A program made the translations under genes and the position numbers. Below are positions 55,200 to 64,000 of a stretch of DNA of 64,000 nucleotides, piece by piece (positions within the stretch are counted from its first letter, which is position 1; every line of letters begins with the position of its first letter). The DNA lies in contig NC_045149.1 of assembly GCF_008831285.2 (NCBI RefSeq), positions 22,388,535 through 22,452,534 of the forward strand. The letters run 5' to 3'. This DNA comes from Nymphaea colorata (lineage: Eukaryota > Streptophyta > Magnoliopsida > Nymphaeales > Nymphaeaceae). The notes below the pieces were generated by a model. It was not told where the DNA came from, did not search any database, and saw only the letters and a list, made by a program, of their open reading frames with translations.

Positions 55200-58100
55200 T
55201 TTGCACTTTAATTTTTATAAAGACAAAATATAAATGAAAAAAGTAAAAAAATTATAGAAGACATTTCATTTTAATGTCTTTCCTTGGTTTACTGCATACC
55301 GTGTGCACGACGCACGCAACTTTCCCTCGGGTGAACGGTAGCTACATGACATTCATATAATTTAGCAGCTATCTAACATTCATATACCAAATTTTGATGA
55401 CTATTCGGTAGAAATTAAGTTACAAAAACAAAAGTTAACTTATTTTCTTCATGAAGAGTAAAAAATGCTCCTCAAAAGAGTTAAAGAGTTCCATTTAAGT
55501 AAATTCATTTGTTTCACTCTTTTTCTCCTGATCTCTCCTCCTTTGAAGAACATTTCATACTCTTGGAAAAACAATTTTGATATTTATAGCATAATCTCTA
55601 CCCCTCTTATCATATAAAATTTGACTACCCAGATGCTTCCTATTTAGCAATATCAGGATGATGTCTAAGGCTTGAAGTTTAATTCGGTGGGTCATAATTG
55701 GTTCTGAATCAAGCAAATTCCGGATTTTGGGTCTTTAGGTTAGAATTATCATTACAAAGATCAGGAGTCAAGACCAACCATTGAATCCAAATCTATTAAA
55801 ATGGAGCATTCAGTCCTCCCATGTCTTAAAATCTGAATAAATAGTCGGTTTCAAAATTCAAACCCTACCTTTTACCTTCATCAAGTCAACTCAAGAACCA
55901 AAATCCATGAGTTCTTACAGCACAGAACTAGTGACCCAAACAAATCATGTGTGCTCTGTACTTAAGGCCATCTCTGTTGAAAAAGAGAGAGAACCCATCT
56001 CCAATAAACGTAGGTCTACTTAACCTTTTGACTGAACTCAAACGAAAGCGACGCTCATTTTCTTTGCTCATACTCCACCACATCTTTGGACCCATTTGAG
56101 TTTAGTTCATATTACGGTTTTAGATTTCTAGCAAACTTCCATCAGATGGATCTAAACCCTGCCTTAGCCATTTGCCTCAAATCCATCAAGTGCAGTTTAG
56201 TTAAGGTTCTATCATTGGCATGAAGGCGAGTTATGAGTTATTACGGGCGTGCCATTGATTTCAAAATGTGGAATACCTTGCAAAATTTCCTAAAATCTTC
56301 TCTTTTCGCTCACTTGATTGGAACCCTTCGTATTAAACCCCGATCCGCTTTCGTTAGATCCATGGCAGGTTCCAGTCAAATAGAATAAGCTAGAGAATCA
56401 AATCAGACGGATCCACCGTTGAACATGAAAAATACAAACAGAAAATAAATTAGATTTTACTCATGCGCATTAATGATTATCCAACCTTGACTGTGCTATA
56501 GATATGCACATTTCATTTTTTCAAGTTGCATTTAGATATTCCAAATTAGATTTCTTTTATTAAACAGTCAGCTTAGACCACCTCCTAAGTTTCAATCGCA
56601 GAATATTTACGATGACTAATATATTTTAAATAGATCATTGTAAATGCAAACTGTAAAACTGTTTTTTTGGGTGAGCAGGAGGTTAACAATACACCGTTTC
56701 AAAACGATCTAAATATCATCTCACTTCTCTTGCCTTTGAGGCATTAAGCTACATCAAAAGCTGAGTGGAGTATGGTGCACCATTCTTCAATTGAGCAGGA
56801 GTTTAACAAGCCACCTCACAAAAAAAAACACAAAGGGTTCCCAACTCCCTACCATCCTGATTTTCCGGCGCCGCTTCCACGGTCCTGAGTTGCATCGAGA
56901 CTTGTGTTGGATGTGATACACCATTCAACTTGATGTCGCCATCCTAATATGCCAAGTATAAAAGAAATTTATAGATCATTGCTCAAAATTTCACATGCTT
57001 CTACAAGAATTATTAAAACTCTGTGAGTTCATAAAATGATTCACAAAACTCATGGTTAAGGAATGAAAAGTATTTTTGTCCCTATAAAAGGATGGAGCCG
57101 TCTTATGACATAACCGTTGATGGGGGTGAAAATCCTTCCACCCCTATGAGCATGTGGGCTTAAGGGGTCCCTTGGAAAGAGAGAGAGAAAGGGAGAAGGG
57201 CGGAACTTTAAACTACATTAAATACCATTCAAACCAATATCACCATATTCAATAATATTAATATAATAGCATCCCTACGTGCCACGAAGCCCGGCCAATG
57301 AAGGAGCCAAGTATGGGCTGGTGTGTGCAATTTTATATTGATAGGCCATCAAACTTATTTATATATAGGTGTTTCTTAAAATTTTAAGTTTAAGGCATAA
57401 CAATTTCTGAGATGTCTATCAGCACTATTCGGGATGTACCTTGTTTTAAGGTCCACACGAAAAAAAAAAAATGTCTCACTCTGGAGCTGGAAAAGTTCGC
57501 ACATTCCTTGTCGGACTAGCACTCTCATCTTCAGGTGCATCATTTTAAATAAAGAGGAACTTAACAAAGTAGTAAAAAAAAAAAAAGCATTTCACAATTC
57601 TCCAGTTAGACTTTTTTTGTTTATTTCTCTTACCAACTCTCTGCTACTATATCAAGCAGAATGGACTCATTTTAGATCAGCTTCTAGGCTTAATATTGCA
57701 CCATATTTGTGATTATTAATATATTACATAGATCGTGTTAAATGCGTTAAGGGAACAAAACTAATAAGCAATTGCTTGTGTGGCCCGTCATGAATTTGAA
57801 TAATTTCGTAAGCTTAGAAAAGCAGGACAAAGCCGAGCTGTGGAGCAAGTGAGTTTGAGACAGCACGAACAGAAACGGAAGAACAGTGACAAGATGTCGC
57901 ACAAATAGTCCCTTGACTTTTGTTGCATGTTAACTGCTTAATCAACAAATGACGACCTCGATCAATTCATGATAAAAAAACTTACAATCTGCAGACTCAT
58001 GCTTAACGAATGAAATATATATATTACACACACACACAACAGCACTTTTTGTACTTTTGTCCAGTTCAATGGACATGCATGTCTTACCACTAAATTTGGT

Positions 58101-58460
58101 GTTTGCATGTTTCCTTTTCATATCTCATCTTCTTTGTTTCTTAAAGTCGTGTTTTTTTTTTTTTGTAAATTGTTTATAATACATAACTTCATGCTTATTC
58201 TTTTTAGAGTCGCATACACATGTAACAACAACAAAACAGCCTAGTTTTGGATATATCCTATAAATACTAATAACTTTCCCTATACTATCAAATTTCGTTC
58301 TAATTAGTTTTGAAATGAAATTAGTTTTCTCAACATATTGCTCAATGTCCTGTGTTTGACAATCTCTTCATCCACATTTGACTCTTCATTCATGATAATC
58401 TCATCATCCACATTTATTTCTTTATTCACATTAAACCGCTACAAAAAGGAGGATTCACCA
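55200..58460. other. Gene-free stretch
   Basis: Over 3 kb without recognisable genes; includes dispersed repeat copy B (55650-55925) and several A/T runs. Short frames at 57376-57712 are unremarkable. Confidence 0.45.
55650..55925. repeat. Dispersed repeat, copy B
   Basis: Matches 21560-21885 in order and orientation, including gtcaagaccaaccattgaat and atccatgagttctta. Identity is interrupted by small indels. Confidence 0.65.
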
Positions 58461-58587
58461 ACGTGTTGGAAAAAGGGACGTCATGAAAGCTACTTTTATC
58501 ACCGTTCTGCTATAAATGTCGTTGAAGATAAATTTTTATCATCTTTCAGAACAAGATGTCGGTGAAAGTAGTTTTTTACGATGCATG

Positions 58588-59203
58588 TAGTGGCGGAGCC
58601 AGCATGGGGCTGGCGTGGGTGCCTGCCCATGCCAGCCCATCGTTCCCCCTTCCAACACCTTACTCCCACTACCTTCAAAAGCAAGCCAGAAAAGAGAAAC
58701 TAATTCCTTTGTTTCCCAGGCACCCCACACCAGCTCATCGTTCCCCTCCCAACACCTTACTTCCACTACCTCCAAAAGCAAACTGGGAAAGAGAAACTAA
58801 TTCCTCTGTTTCCCTCTCAAATTCCCAACGAAATCTGTGTGAAAGGTTGCAACAAAGGGGAAAAGGACTTAGAATTTTCCTTACAGAGAGAGAGGAGAAG
58901 GGAAAAAAAGAAAAAGGAGTAAGATGTGTAGTTTTTTCACCAGACCTTGGTAGGAGGAAGAGAACGACACAGAGACTATCGAAGAAATCAACCTTTCTTA
59001 GGTTCCTCCCTTTGGTGGTCCCGCTTTCCTTCTCCTATTTCTCCTATTTCTCTTTTTCTTTTCTTGGTTTATTTTCTTGCTTCCAGGTTCCCTTGAGCCT
59101 GTTGCATCTTCATGCTACTATGTACTAGTGCCCCATAGTCATTTTTTTTTTTCACATTCTATGTACTAGTGCCCCATAGCCAAAAATTTCTAATTCGCCA
59201 CTG
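58588..59203 (+). mobile_element. GGAGCC-family non-autonomous element
   Basis: Left end TAGTGGCGGAGCCAGCATGG; right end with tactagtgccccatagccaa and then CGCCACTG. The right-end word tactagtgccccata occurs twice (59122 and 59164). Internally a 98-bp unit is tandemly duplicated (58633-58730 and 58731-58817), explaining the Pro/Ser/Leu-rich open frame. No transposase and no clear target duplication. Confidence 0.65.
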
Positions 59204-59581
59204 CTTGTCACATCCAGGCCACCAAATTGTTGTTTACCTATGTCAAAATCCTCAGTGTACAGAAACTTCACCAATTATGTCCATGTAATATTCATGATGC
59301 AGAAACTTTTCTGAATAGTACATAATATCCATGTACCTCAAAACCTCAAAAAAAGGAAAAAAAATCTAAAAGAAAAATAAAATACCTGTTGTGTGCATTT
59401 CATAATCTTGTAATCCTCCCAACATAAAAGTTCACCTTTTCGACGAATTTTAATATGTTCTTACCATTCATGAACCAAAGTAACAAGAACAAAAATCAAA
59501 GCATGATTGATTTTAAAATAATATTAAGAAGCATTGAAAGCAAACCTGCAACAAAATACCCAAAATAAGGGAGAATGGAAA

Positions 59582-59958
59582 CTCATAACCTATGTCGCAC
59601 GGGTGCAGGTACGGTATTAGTATGGCTTCCGAAATGGTAATTTTGAAAAATTTAGGTATGCAGCACGACAAATTTTATATTTTCAAAAATAATAAAATAA
59701 AAAAAACATTAATAGTCTTATAATATATAAAAATTCTCAAAATTAAAGAAAAATCCGAGGAAAATATAGAATCTTTGTGGAAGAGAAATATAAAAGAAGG
59801 AAAAAATCAAAATGAGAGAAAAAATTAAGTTTGAAAATAGAATTTTAAATGTTTAAAAATGCAGCTGTAAAAGCCATAACCATGTAACCATGTCGTGTAG
59901 GTACGGCAACAAAGATACCTAGGCAAAAATGATGTATCCGTGTCACATAGCTGATAAT
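59582..59958. mobile_element. 361-bp non-autonomous relative of the 3.45-kb hAT
   Basis: The element is 59590-59950. Ends CTATGTCGCACGGGTG and the complement of ATCCGTGTCACATAG match the 19-base ends of the hAT at 34930-38383 with a few changes; subterminal GGTACGG words are shared. It is flanked by an imperfect 8-bp duplication (ctcataac and ctgataat, six of eight). There is no coding capacity. It could be served by the transposase at 35194-37457 if end mismatches are tolerated. Confidence 0.8.
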
Positions 59959-60479
59959 ATAGATGTTTGAAAAATTGGTGCAAAAAAAAGGCCCAGAAAC
60001 AGCACTTTCATCTTTACTAAAATCAAATATAACCAGAAAAGATGGAGGAAAATAAAATAATCTATGTACGATTTCTAAATTCGTAACTTAGAACCTGATT
60101 TTGCTGAGACAATATCCAGAACAGACATATCAAGAACTATAATATTCTAATTGATTAATCAACGACCATGGCCACTTGTTATGCATAAGAGTATAGTACA
60201 GAAAATGTTATGGGCCTTAGAAAAATCAAAGGAACTAATCAGATGCGAGAAATGTGATTTCACCAAGTGCTTGGAGGCCATCGTTCCTCCTAATTAGCAA
60301 AAACACCTAAAAGAAAATACAAATCATCAAAAGAACTCTATTTTCAAGAGAGACAAATTTATCAAACATCATTCCATTTTGTGTAACGTACAACTATGTT
60401 ACACAACTTGCTCAATAATGAGGAAAACATAAGGGAAAGAAAGGACCGAAATTTGACGGAATCATCATACTCACACACA

Positions 60480-60610
<131 letters not shown>

Positions 60611-60689
60611 GAGAGAGAGAGAAAGAAAGAAACAAAAAGAGAAAGGAAAAGTTATGTTTAACATTTTTTTTTGGTAAGCTCATTTTTAA

Positions 60690-61002
60690 TTTTCAAATAT
60701 AAGGCATGAGCCTGGGCACGTGGGCTCTGGCCCAAAAATTGGGCCGCCTTGGGCTGGAATTGGGCCAGCCCGATAAGTTGACTGGTGGGCCCGACTCAAC
60801 TTGATAATTTACATTTAAATATTATTTTACTATTTATTACATATAATTATATATGATGTTATAATTAATTAGATTTATATATTATTTTATGTTAGAAATA
60901 TATTTTTTAATGTTAACTGATCCAAGCGGAGCTTGGCCCAGGCTTGGGTTCTGGGTTCTCGGGCCAGGCCTGGCCGCATAGCCTGCAGCCAAACCCGAGT
61001 CT
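60690..61002. mobile_element. Possible short element with GGCC-rich ends
   Basis: GC-rich ends (ctgggcacgtgggctctggcccaaaa at the left and gggttctcgggccaggcctggccgc at the right) enclose an AT-rich middle. The ends can pair as an imperfect inverted repeat. It abuts the lectin remnant at 61003. No target duplication was found. Confidence 0.35.
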
Positions 61003-61057
61003 GACTCGTTATTGCCTTTTAACGGTTGAACATCTTGGCAAACCAAATAACAAAGGA
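61003..61057 (-). pseudogene. Lectin-exon remnant of the duplicated unit
   Basis: About 50 bases (acggttgaacatcttggcaa and following) match the lectin exon at 40020-40075 and then jump directly to sequence matching 40780. A deletion of about 700 bases has removed the rest of the lectin-only exon in this copy. Confidence 0.7.
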
Positions 61058-63485
61058 ACGGACACTTGAGTTGCCTGGAACCATAAATGTTTTACATGAT
61101 TTTTAACATGGAAAAAAATCACATTCTATGTAGCGTCATTATTCTGGGTTTGACGAAATGTTTTTACAGGGCTTTTACCGTAAAAAAAATCACATTCTAT
61201 ATAGTGTCACTATTTGGGTTTGAAGAAATCTACTCCACCTTACCTAGAGGGGCATAGCTCAAATGAGAGGTTTGACACATGTGACATGTCTTAAATTTCA
61301 GGTGTGGGGCTTCTTTCTTGTGTCGTAAAAGATATGAGTTCATACATACAAGTTGAATCACGTGAAGTTTTCACCATCCAGTGCCATCATATCTTTATAC
61401 CTTGAGGGCTTAGGCTCTTGTTTAGATGGTGAAATTAATCCTCCTGATTTCTGAAAATTAATCTCACTTTGATGTAAAAAGAAAGGGTATGATTGGATTC
61501 AGGGATCGATCCCAATGAAGCCAACTATAAACTATATTTGGGTTAGGCATCTAAAAGATTTCTTTGTACCTTTTTGTATAAAGTAATTTCGAAAAACGAT
61601 GTGTACTGGTCATCAGTCCGGTCGGCCAAGTGCCACCCAATCTATCAAATTTTGACCTTCTATCGGTCGTCAATCTCAATCAATACGATCCAACCATTTT
61701 CAATGCAAACAATGACAATATTAATGGCGGTACCCATGGACAGGGACTTTAAATCTCTCTGAAATTAAACTACGTATAATTTGTGTATTCTGTGACTTGC
61801 TCTTCTCCAACGGCGTTTCTCTCTGCTATGGACCAGCGAGTCGGGTGGAGTTGATTAGTTTCACCATCAACCGTGACGTGACGTACACGGCATATAACGT
61901 TTAATGGCTAAGTTGATTTGGAGATGGCAACTTGATTTGGAGAACACCACTGATTAAGGTGCCAAAAACATGATAAAAGCTTAATTGTCCCATAATGAAG
62001 CAACCAATGCATAGTCATTATTTCTCCAAGGTTCAGGAACTAATTGTCCCATAATGGCTTTTAATTAATGTTTTGTCACCTAGACCACGACCACAAGCAT
62101 AGGAATAATAAGAAAGCCTTTTCTAAAGTTTTAATTTTGATGGTTATAAACGAATGACAAACGATCTTTTTTGAATGAATGATTATTGTCGGAGGACATG
62201 ATAGTTTTGCATAATAATTAATAAGCAAGCTGCTGAAATGAAGGGATCACCTCTCTGTACATGTTGTAAAAAAATATAGTCAACAAAGAACAAGTTGAAG
62301 CACAAGTAGATGGGCACCCTGAGGCACTAGAAACAAGTCCCGTACCCTATAGAATGAAAGGTTGGGTGTAGGTTTCCTCCTTCAGACCCGGGTAGGTCTC
62401 CTCGGTTCAGCCGGAACTAATTGTCCATCATCAATTTGATAAAGGAAATTGATCAAATTCAATCTCGCAGCACTAAAATAGGAAATGATAGGCCAAATGC
62501 TTTGGTGTGTAAATCCATCAGTATTTGAAGATGCTGATCGATGCACTTATTGTTTTCTGTTTATGCTTTCTATCCTAACGAGGATGATCATAACTGTATG
62601 TCTTACATGGATATAGGCTGTAAAAGAACCGTTGTCTTCTCTGTTTTTTTTCACCGTATGCGGGCTAGATAGCGCAGGCTGCTCGAGTAGCTACTGCTTC
62701 TTCTGCTGCAATTTATCCCTTCATTCTCAACATGTCTAATTCATTGCTCTTAAGCGTAACCCATATCCAGCTTATACTGTTAAAATGCTGGTTTACCAGC
62801 ATCTTGTCTGAGAGTGTTCATGGCCTGGATGTTGGCATGTGCGTACGTGTTTGTTAGGTTGGACACTGTGTCGCATAATGTAAAACAAAACAAACACGAC
62901 TGGTTGGTTTGGACAATCACGTCTTAACATGCTTTTTTCTAAAATTTCAGTTCCACTATGGTTATACCATAGAGACAAAAAAAAAAAAAAAAATGGAGAC
63001 ACGTGCTTACTGATTTGATTCATTGAAAGACCGACCCATCTTTATTGCAAATATAGAATATGATCGGTAAATAAGGATCATTAGGAAGTGTTTCATTTAT
63101 CTATCTTGCCGACAGGGTGTTTGCAATGGGTATATGCATTTCCATTTATTTGGATTCACAATGAAATAAGAACTCTTGTTCAACATACCCAAATTCTATC
63201 TATCTTCTGATGCATCAACATAAGAAACAGAACTTTGAACATAATGCAAATATATTACATGGATTATATATATATATAACATAGATTTATACTTAATAGA
63301 CAAAATTGACAAAACTTAGTGAAAATACCCTCCTATCTTCAAAAATATGATAACCATCTTTCAATTGTTGCAAGACTACCCACATTACCATCACCCAAAT
63401 AAATGCACACTCACGTAAAATATAACATAGGTACAAAACAAACAACAAAAGGTAGTGGCTGAACCAAGCAATCAGATGATTGCAA
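61058..63485. repeat. Segmental duplication, copy B (spacer)
   Basis: Second copy of 40780-43320. It lacks the MITE-like piece at 40890-41090 and most of the copia gag relic, and contains a tandem partial repeat near 61080-61210 (ttttaccgtaaaaaaaatca). No gene is seen in it. Confidence 0.88.
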
Positions 63486-64000
63486 CTACTCAATTTCTTC
63501 ATGTATTTCTCTGTCAAAAAGGCAAGCAACTGTGATGGAATCCACAACTTGGCTCATGCTTGGTCTTACACCACTTTCTTCTTCAACACACTGCAAACCC
63601 ACTTTAGTTAGAATTTCCATGCTTGAGTTGTCATACATTCCAAACAACTGTGGATCTGCTATTTCTTCCACCCAGTTCTGATTCGTTCTCACCATTTCTC
63701 TAATCCATGGAATTAGTTGTCTGCATCCAACTTCTTCGTCTTCACCTACTTGTTGAGATCCAGAGGAATTTCGTCCAGTCACCAACTCCAGCACCAAAAT
63801 GCCGTAGCTATATACATCGACCTTGGATGTGATGGGTAGGTTCAAAATCCACTCAGGAGCCATATAGCCTCTTGTTCCTCTTACCCGAGAAAATTCAGAA
63901 ATGTTATTTCCACCCCTATCGAAAAGCTTGGACAGACCGAAGTCAGCCACTTTTGGGTGAAAATCCTTGTCCAGAAGAATATTTTGTGGTTTTACATCAC
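63486..64000 (-). CDS. G-type lectin S-receptor-like kinase, kinase C-terminus (partial)
   Basis: The frame is open from the window edge to the stop at 63486. It includes the end of the catalytic loop (DVKPQNILLDKDF), DFGLSKLF, GTRGYMAPEWILNLP with an intact APE, SYGILVLELVTGRN and the C-terminal lobe (CVEEESGVRPSMSQVV) ending in HEEIE, as in the intact gene at 10569. There is no frameshift or stop in the visible 171 codons, unlike the paralogue at 43321. The rest of the gene lies outside the window, so whether the whole gene is functional cannot be said. Confidence 0.9.
   Translation of the reverse strand, partial: DVKPQNILLDKDFHPKVADFGLSKLFDRGGNNISEFSRVRGTRGYMAPEWILNLPITSKVDVYSYGILVLELVTGRNSSGSQQVGEDEEVGCRQLIPWIREMVRTNQNWVEEIADPQLFGMYDNSSMEILTKVGLQCVEEESGVRPSMSQVVDSITVACLFDREIHEEIE

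Noticed and set aside
58588..59203. 190-codon plus frame (58556-59128) as a gene
   Set aside because: The frame is open through a 98-bp tandem duplication inside a non-autonomous element and has low-complexity composition.

Overview
This is nuclear DNA of a flowering plant. The evidence is canonical GT-AG introns, plant-only protein families (S-domain receptor kinase, DUF247, PPR, plant ribosomal L8 and Rab1/RABD), a chromodomain Ty3/gypsy element and several Ty1/copia relics, all in an AT-rich, repeat-laden sequence. The species cannot be fixed from the sequence. Only two protein genes look whole: a G-type lectin (S-domain) receptor-like kinase of the ZmPK1 kind (10569-13928, minus, two exons) and a two-exon hAT transposase (35194-37457, minus). 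No tRNA or rRNA gene or CRISPR array was seen.

Layout. 1-9.3 kb: AT-rich DNA with simple repeats, a degenerate GGATCT-rich tract, a copia relic, a 54-bp tandem repeat and a possible SINE. 9.3-9.8 kb: DUF247 fragment. 10.5-14.6 kb: the intact receptor kinase and its 5' region, which carries several W-boxes. 14.7-20.06 kb: a nearly full-length, heavily mutated Ty3/gypsy chromovirus with 406-bp LTRs and a 5-bp target duplication (gtaag). 20-25.9 kb: AT-rich filler with one receptor-kinase remnant. 25.9-29.7 kb: an 8-bp-TSD hAT-like element carrying a PPR fragment, next to a broken ribosomal protein L8 (uL2) fragment and then Rab1-like exons. 30.05-31.77 kb: truncated relative of the gypsy element that still has its primer-binding site. 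32.0-32.4 kb: a hairpin-forming minisatellite. 32.9-38.5 kb: another gene-fragment-carrying element, with an intact autonomous-looking hAT (34930-38383) nested inside it. 39.7-47.9 kb: receptor-kinase pseudogenes, some lectin-only and some kinase-only; one is split by a 690-bp hAT element with a perfect 8-bp TSD. 48-54 kb: copia fragments, one with an intact 3' LTR. 54.8-55.1 kb: DUF247 C-terminal fragment. 58.6-60.0 kb: two non-autonomous elements, one an internal-deletion-type relative of the hAT at 35 kb. 61.0-64.0 kb: a second copy of the 40.7-43.9 kb segment, ending in another receptor-kinase gene that runs off the window.

How it fits together. The window is a birth-and-death cluster of S-domain receptor kinases. 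A unit (kinase exon, about 3 kb of spacer, then a lectin-only exon) has been duplicated, and most copies are broken by deletion, frameshift or transposon insertion. The other main theme is hAT transposons: at least three terminal-repeat families are present, several members carry pieces of ordinary host genes, and one element still encodes an open transposase that could act on a 361-bp relative 21 kb away. I saw no convincing evidence of an entirely new biological system; the strongest novel candidate is the gene-fragment-capturing hAT family with CAGTGGCGGAGCC-type ends.
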